Assembly: GCA_009926035.1 (NCBI GenBank)
Contig: RFPQ01000002.1
Coordinates: forward strand, 1-19,148
Length of the DNA: 19,148 nt
Direction: 5' to 3'
Source of the DNA: Betaproteobacteria bacterium
GTDB lineage: Bacteria; Pseudomonadota; Gammaproteobacteria; Burkholderiales; Methylophilaceae
The position numbers were made by a program, and so were the translations under genes. Every line of letters begins with the position of its first letter. Positions within the stretch are counted from its first letter, which is position 1. Of the stretch, positions 7,913 through 18,741 are shown piece after piece. Below the pieces are notes generated by a model. The model searched no databases and had not been told where the DNA came from. It saw nothing but the letters and a program-made list of their open reading frames with translations.

Positions 7913-8862
7913 TAGTAAACTCCCGCTATTTCTTGATTTAAAATACCGCTCTTAGAGTTAATATACCGAGTTGCTAAATTTGATGTTTTAGGATCTTTGC
8001 TATCTAAAGTAATAAGGCTCCAACTTTCTTTATCAGAAATCAATTCGAGTAATAATTTATTATTTAATTCATGGCCTGATTTGTAGGCTTTAAAATTACC
8101 TATGATCGAATAACCTAACATATAGAGATCGCCAACAGCATCTAGTATTTTATGTCGCACAAATTCGTCGTTGTATCGAAGTCCATCCGTATTGATAATT
8201 TTATACTCATCTAAAACAATTGCATTATCAAGTGATCCACCTCTTGCTAATCCATTAGATCTAAGGTATTCGACTTCCTGCATAAATCCGAACGTCCGAG
8301 CACGACTAATTTCTGTGACATAGGATTCATCATAAAAATCTAGGGCAACTTTATTCGTTGATTCATCAAATACTGGATGAGGGAAGTCGATTGTAAAATC
8401 AACTTTAAATCCTTCATAAGGTTCGAATCTAGCCCATTTATCCTTATCTTTAACTTCTATGACATTATTTATCAGTATAAATTTTTTAGGAGCATCCTGT
8501 TCTTTAATTTGTGCGGTTTGAAGAAGGTAAATAAATGGTATAGAACTTCCATCCATAATCGGTACTTCAGAGCCATTCAATTCAATAATAATATTATCAA
8601 TGCCTGTAGCAGAAAGTGCTGACATTAAATGTTCAACTGTAGCTACACGCGAAGCATCTTGCCCAATGGCGGAACACATATTCGTATCTTTAACTGCATC
8701 AGGGCTTACTTTAACTTCGTGATTTTCCTTTTGATCAACTCTGCGAAAGACAATACCTTGGTCAACTTCAGCAGGTTTGAGGGTCAAAGTCACTTTTTCG
8801 CCATTATGGAGGCCCACGCCAGAAGTCTGGACAGATTTTTGAATGGTTCTCTGTTTAATCAT
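7912..8862 (-). CDS. lpxC: UDP-3-O-acyl-N-acetylglucosamine deacetylase
   Basis: Zinc amidase that deacetylates UDP-3-O-acyl-GlcNAc, the committed step of lipid A synthesis, so the cell is Gram-negative with lipopolysaccharide. The 316 residues (E. coli 305) retain the active site: E77-H78 in [10 protein letters not shown]237 and D241 in [10 protein letters not shown], and H264 in SGHELNN, matching E. coli E78/H79, H238/D242 and H265. The opening [18 protein letters not shown] is typical. The start is ATG at 8862, 7 nt after the ftsZ stop; the nearest Shine-Dalgarno-like AAGG lies in the ftsZ tail, so reinitiation is plausible. The stop overlaps the ATG of the 53-codon membrane ORF. Its position directly after ftsZ is the usual one for the end of a proteobacterial dcw cluster. 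Confidence 0.98.
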   Translation of the reverse strand: MIKQRTIQKSVQTSGVGLHNGEKVTLTLKPAEVDQGIVFRRVDQKENHEVKVSPDAVKDTNMCSAIGQDASRVATVEHLMSALSATGIDNIIIELNGSEVPIMDGSSIPFIYLLQTAQIKEQDAPKKFILINNVIEVKDKDKWARFEPYEGFKVDFTIDFPHPVFDESTNKVALDFYDESYVTEISRARTFGFMQEVEYLRSNGLARGGSLDNAIVLDEYKIINTDGLRYNDEFVRHKILDAVGDLYMLGYSIIGNFKAYKSGHELNNKLLLELISDKESWSLITLDSKDPKTSNLATRYINSKSGILNQEIAGVY

Positions 8863-8869
8863 TAAATAC

Positions 8870-10021
<1,152 letters not shown>

Positions 10022-10037
10022 ATCCTATCTCCAAGAA

Positions 10038-11276
10038 TTAAAAGTTACCTTGAAACCAATTCTTCATTTTCATAAAGATTTGATTTATTGAATTGCCATC
10101 AATTTGATTCATCATTTCCTTTTCTAACTGATCTTTGCCCATAAGTAATAATCCAATACCTGTAGAGTATCTTGGATTATCAACAACCTCAGACAAGCCG
10201 CCTACATTTCTTGGTGTACCAATCCTAACTGGCATTCTAAATACACTTTCCCCAAGATTAACCATGCCTTTCATTAAGGATGATCCGCCTGTAATCACAA
10301 TACCAGAAGCTATCATATCTTCCATACCACTTCGTTTCAACTCACTTGCAACAAGCTCATAAAGCTCAACTAATCGAGCTTCAATGACCTCTGCTAATGA
10401 GAGTGTTGAGATAGTTTTAGACTCTTTCCCATCGACCACAGGAATTTCAATTTGTTCTGAGGCTGAAGCTAAACTTCTTGCAGCATAACCATGTTTAATT
10501 TTTATCTCTTCTGCAGATGGCAAAGGAGTTCTGAATGCCACTGCAATATCATTATTAATTTGATCGCCCGCAATTGGAATGACAGCTGTATGACGAATAG
10601 ATCCATGTCTTAATACTGCGATATCAGTTGTTCCACCGCCAATATCAACCAAACACACGCCTAATTCTTTTTCATCATCAGTAAGAACTGCCATACTTGA
10701 AGCTAAAGGTTGCAACACCAATTCAGATACATCAAGACCACAACGCTTAATACATTTGACGATATTTTGAGCAGCTGCAATCGCGCCTGTCACAATGTGA
10801 ACTTTAACTTCTAATTTCATACCACTCATACCAAGAGGCTGTCTTACGTCCTCCTGCCCGTCAATTACATATTCTTGCGTCAAAATATGAAGCACTTGTT
10901 GATCATTAGGAAGTGTAATAGCACAAGCAGTTTCAATCACTTTATCCACATCTAATTGAGAAACTTCGGTATCCTTAATTTTCACCATGCCGTGTGAATT
11001 GATACTTTTAATATGGCTACCAGCGATACCGGTATACACATCAGTGATTTTGCAATTTGCCATGAGCTCAGCTTCTTCAATTGCTCTTTGAATCGCCTCC
11101 ATAGTGGAATCGATATTGATGACGACGCCTTTTTTTAATCCTTTTGAGCTATGCTGCCCTAATCCAATCACATTCAATAAGCCGTCTGGTTGTAACTCGG
11201 CAACAATAGCCACAATCTTAGATGTTCCAATATCTAAACCAACAATGAGATTTTTTTCTTCTTTTTGTTTAATCAT
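10038..11276 (-). CDS. ftsA: Cell division protein FtsA
   Basis: Actin-fold ATPase that tethers FtsZ filaments to the inner membrane and recruits later division proteins. The 412 residues include phosphate-1 loop VGLDIGTSK (12-20), a 1C domain, CLVDIGGGTTDIAV (phosphate-2) and ITGGSSLMKG (adenosine motif). The extreme C-terminus (FMKMKNWFQGNF) is an amphipathic helix of the kind that serves as the membrane-targeting sequence. The length is close to E. coli FtsA (420). The ATG at 11276 overlaps the ftsQ TGA in an ATGA junction, indicating translational coupling. It is followed by ftsZ after 16 nt, the conserved order. Confidence 0.98.
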   Translation of the reverse strand: MIKQKEEKNLIVGLDIGTSKIVAIVAELQPDGLLNVIGLGQHSSKGLKKGVVINIDSTMEAIQRAIEEAELMANCKITDVYTGIAGSHIKSINSHGMVKIKDTEVSQLDVDKVIETACAITLPNDQQVLHILTQEYVIDGQEDVRQPLGMSGMKLEVKVHIVTGAIAAAQNIVKCIKRCGLDVSELVLQPLASSMAVLTDDEKELGVCLVDIGGGTTDIAVLRHGSIRHTAVIPIAGDQINNDIAVAFRTPLPSAEEIKIKHGYAARSLASASEQIEIPVVDGKESKTISTLSLAEVIEARLVELYELVASELKRSGMEDMIASGIVITGGSSLMKGMVNLGESVFRMPVRIGTPRNVGGLSEVVDNPRYSTGIGLLLMGKDQLEKEMMNQIDGNSINQIFMKMKNWFQGNF

Positions 11277-12007
11277 ATAAGCGGCCTCTCACCACTATCT
11301 ATTTTTTGAATAGGTTCAGTAGATTTTTTAATCGCAAAACCATTGGGATATCTTAAGTCAGCCGAACCAATTCTTTTAACTGAAACTAAAATATTGTCAT
11401 ACTGGGACATAAAGCGAGTTAGATTAGCCTCGATGTTATCTTTGCTTAAAATAATTTTCATGTTGTTAGTTGTTCTAATGTCCCAAGTGTATCTAGAAGA
11501 TAGGGAAACTTGCGCAATTTTTAATTGTTTTTTATCTAAAATACTTTGCATTTTTTTATACTCCAATGCTATATAACTTGCCGTTCCTTCTGGTCCAAAA
11601 AAAAGTGGCAAATCTTCATCGGATGCCCCGTGAAAAATTTCACCATTCTCATTAACTAAGGCTATTGCACCCCATCTTCCTATTGCCTGATGTTCTTCAA
11701 CAAAAACTTCTAATCGATCTGGCCACACTCTTCTTAAACTTACATTTCTAATCCAAGGTAGTTTTGTAAACGCTTCCTTAGTGCTATACAAATCTAAAGA
11801 AAAGAAGTTACCTTTAACAAATCGATCTGAGATCATACTTACTTGATCTTCATCTAAATGTTGATATTGACCTACAACTTTAATTTCCCGTATCGGAAAT
11901 TTAACAAAATGTATAAATCGATAGCTAAATAAAAAAAGTATCAAAATAATATTAAGTAAAAATACCAAATTACCTAACCAATAAATTTTTAAATGGTTAT
12001 TTAACAT
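11273..12007 (-). CDS. ftsQ: Cell division protein FtsQ
   Basis: Bitopic inner-membrane divisome protein that connects early cytoplasmic and late periplasmic division proteins through FtsB and FtsL. The 244 residues start with a short cytoplasmic tail, then one membrane segment (about 12-30, LGNLVFLLNIILILFLFSY). A periplasmic POTRA domain beginning FPIREIKVVGQYQHL (about 37-51) follows, with the usual LPWIRNVSLRRVWPDRLEV strand (83-101), and then the FtsQ beta domain. The start is ATG at 12007, inside the 3' end of ddlB (11-bp overlap). Sequence conservation is lower than for its neighbours, as is normal for FtsQ; identity rests on domain order and the ddlB-ftsQ-ftsA context. Confidence 0.95.
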   Translation of the reverse strand: MLNNHLKIYWLGNLVFLLNIILILFLFSYRFIHFVKFPIREIKVVGQYQHLDEDQVSMISDRFVKGNFFSLDLYSTKEAFTKLPWIRNVSLRRVWPDRLEVFVEEHQAIGRWGAIALVNENGEIFHGASDEDLPLFFGPEGTASYIALEYKKMQSILDKKQLKIAQVSLSSRYTWDIRTTNNMKIILSKDNIEANLTRFMSQYDNILVSVKRIGSADLRYPNGFAIKKSTEPIQKIDSGERPLI

Positions 12008-12902
12008 CTGCAGTTTTTAATATCTCTAAAACTAATTGATCAAAATTAATACCAATTTCTTTAGCTGCCATAGGCACCAAGCTATGGCTTGTCATTCCAG
12101 GTGAAGTATTCACCTCTATAAAATAATGATGGCCTTGTTGATCCATCATAAAATCGACTCGACCCCAACTGGAACAGCCAATCGCTTTAAAAGCCTCTAG
12201 CGCTTCTTGTGCGATGAGAGCTTCTTTATCTTTTTCAATACCTGAAGGACAAATATATTGCGTATCATCTTTAAGATATTTAGCTTCGTAGTCATAAAAC
12301 TCATTGCTCGGTTTAATTTTAATGACTGGTAGCGTTTTATTATTCACAATTGCCACGGTATATTCTTCACCATCTACAAATTTTTCAACAATTACATTTG
12401 CATCAATTTTCGATGTCTTTAAAAAAGCTTCTTTATATTGTTGTTCGTTTTTAATCTTATCAATTCCAATACTTGAACCTTCATTCGATGGCTTTATAAA
12501 AAAAGGCAAGCCAATTGAATTGACTATATCTGCATAGGAAGTATTCTCGGTCACTTGTAAAAAATCTGGTGTTGAAATATTAAGTGATCGCCATAGTAAT
12601 TTTGTTTTGAGCTTGTCCATGCCAATTGCAGAGCTTGCAGAGTTACTGCCTGTATATGCAACATTTTTTGATTTTAGAAAAGCTTGCATAGAACCATCTT
12701 CGCCACCGCGTCCATGAAGAGCTATAAAGACCCTGTCATAAGTTTTAATTTCTTCAATGTCTCTATCAGTTGGGTCAAAAGTTTCAGTTTCAATACCTAA
12801 GCGTTTTAGTGCATGAAATACGGCATCACCACTTAAGAGTGAAACAGCCCTTTCGTTTGAGTCTCCTCCCATTAACACTGCCACTTTACCGAAGTTGGTC
12901 AT
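11997..12902 (-). CDS. ddlB: D-alanine--D-alanine ligase
   Basis: ATP-grasp ligase joining two D-alanines into the dipeptide that MurF adds to the peptidoglycan precursor. The 301 residues (E. coli DdlB 306) carry VLMGGDSNERAVSLLSG (9-25), HGRGGEDG (63-70), IKPSNEGSSIG (136-146), FYDYEAKY (202-209), GRVDFMMD and the metal-binding EVNTSPGMTSHSL near the C-terminus. The conserved Glu of the first motif (E17) and the Tyr-rich loop expected of a D-Ala-D-Ala rather than D-Ala-D-Lac ligase are present. The ATG at 12902 overlaps the murB TGA (ATGA); the 3' end overlaps ftsQ by 11 bp. Confidence 0.98.
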   Translation of the reverse strand: MTNFGKVAVLMGGDSNERAVSLLSGDAVFHALKRLGIETETFDPTDRDIEEIKTYDRVFIALHGRGGEDGSMQAFLKSKNVAYTGSNSASSAIGMDKLKTKLLWRSLNISTPDFLQVTENTSYADIVNSIGLPFFIKPSNEGSSIGIDKIKNEQQYKEAFLKTSKIDANVIVEKFVDGEEYTVAIVNNKTLPVIKIKPSNEFYDYEAKYLKDDTQYICPSGIEKDKEALIAQEALEAFKAIGCSSWGRVDFMMDQQGHHYFIEVNTSPGMTSHSLVPMAAKEIGINFDQLVLEILKTADVK

Positions 12903-13780
12903 CTATTTAGAAAGTCACCTAAAATTTTGACTTCTCTTTCAAGCTTGATCCCTTTTCTTTTAAATACTTCAGATTCAATATGATCAATAATATCCTCGAT
13001 ATCTTTTGCAGATGCTTTGCCCAAATTGATAATAAAATTCGCATGTTTATCTGATACTTCCGCATTGCCAACCCTATAACCTTTTAATCCGCACTCTTCA
13101 ATGAGTTTTGCGGCAAAAGTATCTTTAGGATTTCTGAAAGTTGAACCAGCTGTAGGCCAATTGAGAGGTTGTGTATTTTTTCTATGATTAAGATATTCCT
13201 TAATCTTACTTTCCGGGTCAGCTGTCATGTCTCTTTTGAAATTAAACCAAGCACCCACAAACCATTCATTTAATTTTGGCTTAACTACTTCACGATAGGA
13301 AATCAAAAATTCATTTTTTGGTCTTATGACTATATTTCCTTCTTCATCGATCATATTCACTTGGGTCACATAATTCCATGTTTCAGAACCGTAACATCCA
13401 GCATTCATTGCCAATGCTCCTCCTACTGTGCCTGGAATACCAGCAAAAAATTCTCCGCCAACATAATGTTCTTTAGCAAGATTTTTTGCGATCTTTGCAC
13501 ATGTGTTACCTGCTTCTGCATAGATACTATCATCAGTCATTTGAATTTCATTCAAAGCGGCATGTATGACAATAACTGTTCCACGAATTCCTCCGTCTCT
13601 TACCAAGACATTTGATCCCAATCCAATAAAAGTGAGAGGCTTTAAATATTTTCCTTCTTTTAAGAAATTTTTTAGTTCTTCTAAATTTTTTGGGGTGAAT
13701 AAATTATCGGCGGCTCCACCTACACGCCAACTGTTGTATTTGTTTAATGACTCATTCTTGAAAATTAATGCATTTGTCAT
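12899..13780 (-). CDS. murB: UDP-N-acetylenolpyruvoylglucosamine reductase
   Basis: FAD- and NADPH-dependent reductase that makes UDP-N-acetylmuramate in the cytoplasm. The 293-residue protein has the FAD-binding segments SWRVGGAAD (17-25), GLGSNVLVRDGGI (53-65) and GIPGTVGGALAMNAGCYG (114-131). SYREVV (161-166, R163), AGSTFRNP (211-218, proton-donor Ser213) and LEREVKILG (280-288, catalytic Glu) follow. Its modest length and motif spacing resemble the shorter type II-like MurB rather than the 342-residue E. coli enzyme. The ATG at 13780 overlaps the murC TGA, and its own TGA overlaps the ddlB ATG, so it is coupled at both ends. Confidence 0.97.
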   Translation of the reverse strand: MTNALIFKNESLNKYNSWRVGGAADNLFTPKNLEELKNFLKEGKYLKPLTFIGLGSNVLVRDGGIRGTVIVIHAALNEIQMTDDSIYAEAGNTCAKIAKNLAKEHYVGGEFFAGIPGTVGGALAMNAGCYGSETWNYVTQVNMIDEEGNIVIRPKNEFLISYREVVKPKLNEWFVGAWFNFKRDMTADPESKIKEYLNHRKNTQPLNWPTAGSTFRNPKDTFAAKLIEECGLKGYRVGNAEVSDKHANFIINLGKASAKDIEDIIDHIESEVFKRKGIKLEREVKILGDFLNR

Positions 13781-15168
13781 GTGTTCACAATACTCAATAT
13801 ATCCTTCGTTACTCTTCCTACTGAACCTGCACCCATTACTATTAAAATAGAATCTTGGTCAATTTGTTGAAGTGCTGTTTTAGCCAATACCCCAATGTCT
13901 TTCTCAAAATAAACTTTGTTTGTAATTTTATTCATACGATCCATGATTGCTATGGTATTTACCCCTGGAATTACTTTTTCACCAGCCGAATAAATATCAG
14001 TGAGAAGAACTTTATCTGCTTTTTGGAGTACTCTTACAAAATCATCAAAACAATCTCTTGTTCTGGTATAGCGATGAGGCTGAAAAATAAGGTGAATAGA
14101 TTTATTGGGATAAGCATCCCGCGCTGCATCAAGGACAGCTTCAATTTCAACAGGATGATGTCCATAGTCGTCTACGAGAGTAAAAGATTTTTTATCAAAG
14201 ATTAAATCTTTATAAGTTTCGAATCTACGTCCCACGCCTTTGAAATGCTTTAAGGCATCAATTGTTTTGGAAATCGGTATCTCAAGCTCATCAGCTAATG
14301 CTATTGCAGCTAATGCATTTCTCACATAATGCTTTCCTGGTAGATTCAAAGTCATTTCTTTTTTAACGACATCAGAGTGTTTTATTGTCACTTTAAAATG
14401 CATTTTTCCTGCATCTGCTTCAATTTCTTGAGCATGTACATCTGCATCATCAGACAAGCCATATGTGGTGATAGGTCTAGAAATTTCAGGAAGAATAGAT
14501 TTAATAACAGGATCGTCAATACACACAATCACCACACCATAAAAAGGTAATCGATGTATGAATTCGATATAAGTTTTCTTGAGTTTATCAAAATCATTGT
14601 CATATGTTTCCATGTGATCTTGATCAATATTTGTCACAATAGAATAAACTGGCGTCAAATGTAAAAATGATGCATCTGATTCATCAGCTTCCACAACAAT
14701 ATATTCGCCATTACCTAGCTTGGCATTTGCATTCAAAGAAGAAAGTCTTCCGCCAATTACGTAGGTCGGATCCATAGAGGCTTCTGCCAATATAGAGGCT
14801 ATTAAACTTGTTGTTGTTGTTTTACCATGAGTACCAGCTACAGCAATACCTTTTTTAAATCGCATCAATTCTGAGAGCATTTCCGCTCTCGGCATAATCG
14901 GGATTTTATTTTTTATAGCAGCTTTTAATTCGGGATTGTCTTTATCTATTGCTGAGGAAATAACAATGACATCAATATCTTTAATATTTTCTGCTGCATG
15001 ATTAATAAAAATCTTAATGCCAAGCTCTTTTAATCTTGCAATAATTGGCGAATCCTGAATGTCGGAACCGGAGACAAAATAACCTAAGTTATGCATCACT
15101 TCTGCGATACCGCTCATGCCTGAGCCGCCTATACCTACAAAATGAATTCGGTTGATATTGTGTTTCAT
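13777..15168 (-). CDS. murC: UDP-N-acetylmuramate--L-alanine ligase
   Basis: ATP-dependent Mur ligase that adds L-Ala to UDP-MurNAc, starting the stem peptide. The 463 residues show the N-terminal UDP-binding Rossmann fold HFVGIGGSGMSGIAEV (9-24), the P-loop AGTHGKTTTT (111-120), the central-domain segment TNIDQDHMETY and the Mur ligase C-terminal domain with DDYGHHPVEIEA and FQPHRYTRTR. All are MurC-specific signatures. The ATG at 15168 overlaps the murG stop codon (ATGA); the 3' end overlaps murB in the same way. The order murG-murC-murB-ddlB is the standard proteobacterial one. Confidence 0.99.
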   Translation of the reverse strand: MKHNINRIHFVGIGGSGMSGIAEVMHNLGYFVSGSDIQDSPIIARLKELGIKIFINHAAENIKDIDVIVISSAIDKDNPELKAAIKNKIPIMPRAEMLSELMRFKKGIAVAGTHGKTTTTSLIASILAEASMDPTYVIGGRLSSLNANAKLGNGEYIVVEADESDASFLHLTPVYSIVTNIDQDHMETYDNDFDKLKKTYIEFIHRLPFYGVVIVCIDDPVIKSILPEISRPITTYGLSDDADVHAQEIEADAGKMHFKVTIKHSDVVKKEMTLNLPGKHYVRNALAAIALADELEIPISKTIDALKHFKGVGRRFETYKDLIFDKKSFTLVDDYGHHPVEIEAVLDAARDAYPNKSIHLIFQPHRYTRTRDCFDDFVRVLQKADKVLLTDIYSAGEKVIPGVNTIAIMDRMNKITNKVYFEKDIGVLAKTALQQIDQDSILIVMGAGSVGRVTKDILSIVNT

Positions 15169-16238
15169 TTTTTAATTAATCGCTCACATGTCTGATAAAT
15201 CATTTCTTCAGGTTTTGTTCCTTTTTTTTCTAATGCAGCTTTTGACATTTTTAAGCATTCATTTCTTGTCATGTCTTTAAGTAAACCACTTAATAATTCG
15301 GTTGTGAGTTCCTCCTGAATTATAAGTCGCGCTGCCTTCTTATCACTTAAGTATTTTGCGTTATAAAACTGATGATTATCTACAGCAAAAGGGAATGGCA
15401 CTAGAATACTAGGAATTCCCGCTGCCGAAAATTCAGATACCGTGAGGGCGCCAGATCTTGCTATGACAAGGTCTGCCCATTCATACACTTTTTCAATATG
15501 GTCCAGATAAGGCCTGCAGTCGGCTTTAATACCACATCTTTTGTAATTTACTTTTAATTCTTCAAAATGCTTCTCACCGGATTGGTGAATGATGGTGGGT
15601 CTGTCTTTAGGATTGATTTGTTTAATACTTAAAGGAATCGTATCGTTAAAAAATTTAGCTCCCAAACTACCGCCTACTATGAGTAATCTTAAAGGACCTT
15701 CTCTATTTTTAAATCTTTGGACTGGAGGTTTGATTTGTCTAATTTCATCTCTTACTGGATTGCCAATTTTATGCGAGGCTTGTATTAATTTAATTGGAAA
15801 CGCGGAATATATTTGTGTTGCGATCATTGCTAATAATTTATTGGTAAGGCCTGGAATCGAATTTTGTTCATGCACAATGAGTGGCTTACCCATAAGCCTC
15901 GCCATAAGACCGCCCGGAAATGAAACATAACCACCCATGGCAATTACTACATCTGGCTTTTCTTTTTTAATTGCTTTTGCACATTGTATTAATGCGATCA
16001 AGAGCTTAAATGGAAGCTTTAACCAATTTAAAAGGTTTTTGCCTCTAACGCCAGTAATATCAATCATCGCTTTTTGATAGGGCTTTTTATCGATCAATTT
16101 ATTTTCCATGCCATGCGAAGTTCCAAGCCATGTGATCGACCAGCCTTTAACTTTTAAATAATCGGCGATCGCAATGCCAGGATAAATATGCCCCCCAGTA
16201 CCTCCTGCGATAATCAATATTTTTTTATTGGATTTCAC
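15165..16238 (-). CDS. murG: Undecaprenyl-PP-MurNAc-pentapeptide GlcNAc transferase (lipid II synthase)
   Basis: GT28 glycosyltransferase that adds GlcNAc to lipid I to make lipid II on the cytoplasmic membrane face. The 357 residues start MKSNKKILIIAGGTGGHIYP, with the GGTGGH loop at 12-17. AMGGYVSFPGG, VHEQNSIPGLTN, IVGGSLGA, IHQSGEKHF and ARSGALTVSEFSAAGIPS follow, all conserved in MurG. The start is GTG at 16238: the start codon reads CAC on the plus strand, it lies 4 nt after the ftsW stop, and an AGAGGA-type Shine-Dalgarno lies in the ftsW tail. The non-ATG start and the dependence on an upstream ribosome binding site suggest coupling to the murD-ftsW fusion gene. Confidence 0.98.
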   Translation of the reverse strand: MKSNKKILIIAGGTGGHIYPGIAIADYLKVKGWSITWLGTSHGMENKLIDKKPYQKAMIDITGVRGKNLLNWLKLPFKLLIALIQCAKAIKKEKPDVVIAMGGYVSFPGGLMARLMGKPLIVHEQNSIPGLTNKLLAMIATQIYSAFPIKLIQASHKIGNPVRDEIRQIKPPVQRFKNREGPLRLLIVGGSLGAKFFNDTIPLSIKQINPKDRPTIIHQSGEKHFEELKVNYKRCGIKADCRPYLDHIEKVYEWADLVIARSGALTVSEFSAAGIPSILVPFPFAVDNHQFYNAKYLSDKKAARLIIQEELTTELLSGLLKDMTRNECLKMSKAALEKKGTKPEEMIYQTCERLIKK

Positions 16239-16242
16239 GAAT

Positions 16243-18741
16243 TTAAATTCCTCTTAAGCCTCTTCGGTTTTCCCAGTCAATCCTAAGCAATATAGCAAGC
16301 GCAACCATATTGGCTAATATGCCACTGCCGCCGTAAGATAGGAGTGGTAAGGTTAAGCCTTTAGTAGGGAGAAGTCCCATATTCACACCCATATTAATAA
16401 TGCCCTGTGTGCCAAACCAAATACCGATACCTTGAGATAACAACGCCGAATAATAACTTTCATTAATAATAGCCTCTTTGGCAATACCAAAAGCTCTGAT
16501 CACAAGCCATGAAAATAATCCAATAACAATCAATACGCCAGAGAAACCAAATTCTTCACCTAATACAGCTAAAATAAAATCGGTATGGGCCTCGGGTAAA
16601 TAAAGCAATTTTTCGACACTACCCCCAAGTCCTACGCCGAAAAATTCACCACGACCAAATGCAATAAGGGCATGCGATAACTGATAACCTTTTCCATAAG
16701 GATCGGCCCATGGGTTGAAAAAACCTATCAATCTTTGATACCTATAGTCGGAACTAAAAATTAATGCTGCCATTCCAATGGGAGCAACAATACTTAAGCC
16801 CATCAGTATTTTTTTATCGATACCGCCTAAAATTAAAGTGCACATTGCAATAACTGAGATTACAGCAAATGCACCGAAATCAGGTTCAAGCAATAATAAT
16901 GCGCCTATTAACATGATCACTGCTGCCATTGGAAGAAATCCTTTTAAAAAACTACCAATCTCTTTAGATTTTCTCAGGACATAATCTGATGCATACATGG
17001 CTGTAAATAATTTCATAAATTCTGAAGGTTGCATATTAAATATAAGCAATGAAATCCAACGTCTACTTCCATTCACCACATGACCAATACCAGGAATAAG
17101 AACAAGAATTAAAGACACCATACCTGCCATGAATAAATAAGGGGACATCTTTTGCCACCAACGAATCGGGATCTGAAAGGTAATAAATCCAACAACAAAA
17201 CCTAATAAAATATAAATCGATTGTCTTAATAAAAAAAAGTAATTTTGATGTTTGGTTAATTTACTAGATTCAGCAAAAGAAATTGAAGACGAGTAAACCA
17301 TAATAAGACCAATTGCAATCAGTATGCATGAAACCCAAAATAGTCCTTGATCAAAAGAAGGTTTATCTATTGTCGATTTATTTGAAAATTTATCGATCAT
17401 GATTTTTAGCTTGCTTACGCAATCCTTAAAAACTTCTCCGCGTTGAACATAATTCTTAAACATATCTGTACTTGCACATGCTGGAGAGAGAAGAATTACA
17501 TCCCCAGAGTTAGCCAATTCAAATGATTTAATTACTGCTAGCTCAAGATTTTTTTCAATAGTTATACGAATTGCTTTATCACTAAATACCTCTTTCATAA
17601 TTTGTGCGTCTTTACCAATCAAAGAAATATTTTTAACTTTCGATTTGAGAATATTTATTAATGGCTTAAAGTTTTGATTTTTTCCATCTCCTCCTGCAAT
17701 GAGTAAAACTGGTTTGCTCATACTTTGAATAGCAGCAATCGCTGCTCCTACATTAGTTCCTTTTGAGTCATTATAAAAATCAATACCTGATATGGAGTCA
17801 ACGTATTCAACTCGATGGGGCGGGGCTTTAAATTGACTGACCACTTTTTTTATCACATCATTAGAAATTTTAAATGGTTCACACAGCGCCAAAGCTGCCA
17901 TGATATTAAGTATGTTATGGAGGCCCTTAAGTTTAATTTCATCTAAGGAGATAATTTCAGCATTGCCTTTGGCAATAAAATATTGATTTCCATTTTTTTT
18001 AATACCGTAATTTTTCTCGTCTGAATGATTTCCGAATGTCACTGAATCTTCGTTAATCTGAGATTTGAGATATTCATCATCTCGATTCAATATAATTTTT
18101 TTAGCATGATTAAATATTCTACATTTAGCTTTCGCATATTCCTCGATTGATGAATACCGATCCATATGATCTTCTGAAATATTTAATACTGTTGCAGATT
18201 CAAGTGCTAATGAATATGTTGTTTCTAACTGATAACTAGATAATTCAAGAACATAAACTTCAGGCACTTTTTGATTTAGAGTATTTAATATAGGTATGCC
18301 GATATTTCCTCCAACAATAGTGGATATACCTGCTGCTTTTAATAGTTCGCCAACAAGCGAAGTGACTGTTGTTTTACCATTTGATCCTGTAATACCAATC
18401 ACTTTTGAACTGATTGATTTAACTTGTGCGAAGATTTCAATGTCGCCAACTACAGGTATACCTAGATTTAAAGCAGCTTGAACATAACTTTCTTTTAATG
18501 AAACACCGGGACTAATAATAATTAATTCAATATCTTTAAGGATATCTTCGTTAAATATCTCTCCAACAGAGAATTTAACTTTTTTAAATTTTTCTTTTAT
18601 TTCATCTAAATTCTCAAGACTTGATCTTGTATCAATTGCATGAATGACACACTCTTTGTCCATTAAAAAATGTAATACAGATTGTCCAGTATCTCCAAGA
18701 CCTATTACTAATACTCTTTTCTTATTAAAGTTAATGGTCAT
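16243..18741 (-). CDS. murD-ftsW: MurD-FtsW fusion: D-glutamate ligase joined to SEDS glycosyltransferase
   Basis: One open frame of 832 residues. Residues 1-445 are a full MurD (E. coli 438), adding D-Glu to UDP-MurNAc-L-Ala: [11 protein letters not shown] (11-21), P-loop GSNGKTT (119-125), ELSSYQL (166-172), [10 protein letters not shown] (187-196), the Lys206 that corresponds to the carbamylated lysine, HRVEY (309-313), DSKGTN (325-330) and [11 protein letters not shown] (418-428). Residues about 466-832 are a full FtsW, the septal SEDS polymerase: roughly ten membrane segments, GSRRWI (558-563), QPSEFMKL (571-578), LEPDFG (618-623), [15 protein letters not shown] (716-730, with D721 the likely catalytic Asp) and [10 protein letters not shown] (798-807). 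The joint passes through Met448 (ATG at 17400-17398), where a separate FtsW would begin, with no stop before it. The ATG at 18741 overlaps the mraY stop. Both parts keep their key residues. FtsW starts in the cytoplasm, so the topology is feasible. Confidence 0.95.
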   Translation of the reverse strand: MTINFNKKRVLVIGLGDTGQSVLHFLMDKECVIHAIDTRSSLENLDEIKEKFKKVKFSVGEIFNEDILKDIELIIISPGVSLKESYVQAALNLGIPVVGDIEIFAQVKSISSKVIGITGSNGKTTVTSLVGELLKAAGISTIVGGNIGIPILNTLNQKVPEVYVLELSSYQLETTYSLALESATVLNISEDHMDRYSSIEEYAKAKCRIFNHAKKIILNRDDEYLKSQINEDSVTFGNHSDEKNYGIKKNGNQYFIAKGNAEIISLDEIKLKGLHNILNIMAALALCEPFKISNDVIKKVVSQFKAPPHRVEYVDSISGIDFYNDSKGTNVGAAIAAIQSMSKPVLLIAGGDGKNQNFKPLINILKSKVKNISLIGKDAQIMKEVFSDKAIRITIEKNLELAVIKSFELANSGDVILLSPACASTDMFKNYVQRGEVFKDCVSKLKIMIDKFSNKSTIDKPSFDQGLFWVSCILIAIGLIMVYSSSISFAESSKLTKHQNYFFLLRQSIYILLGFVVGFITFQIPIRWWQKMSPYLFMAGMVSLILVLIPGIGHVVNGSRRWISLLIFNMQPSEFMKLFTAMYASDYVLRKSKEIGSFLKGFLPMAAVIMLIGALLLLEPDFGAFAVISVIAMCTLILGGIDKKILMGLSIVAPIGMAALIFSSDYRYQRLIGFFNPWADPYGKGYQLSHALIAFGRGEFFGVGLGGSVEKLLYLPEAHTDFILAVLGEEFGFSGVLIVIGLFSWLVIRAFGIAKEAIINESYYSALLSQGIGIWFGTQGIINMGVNMGLLPTKGLTLPLLSYGGSGILANMVALAILLRIDWENRRGLRGI

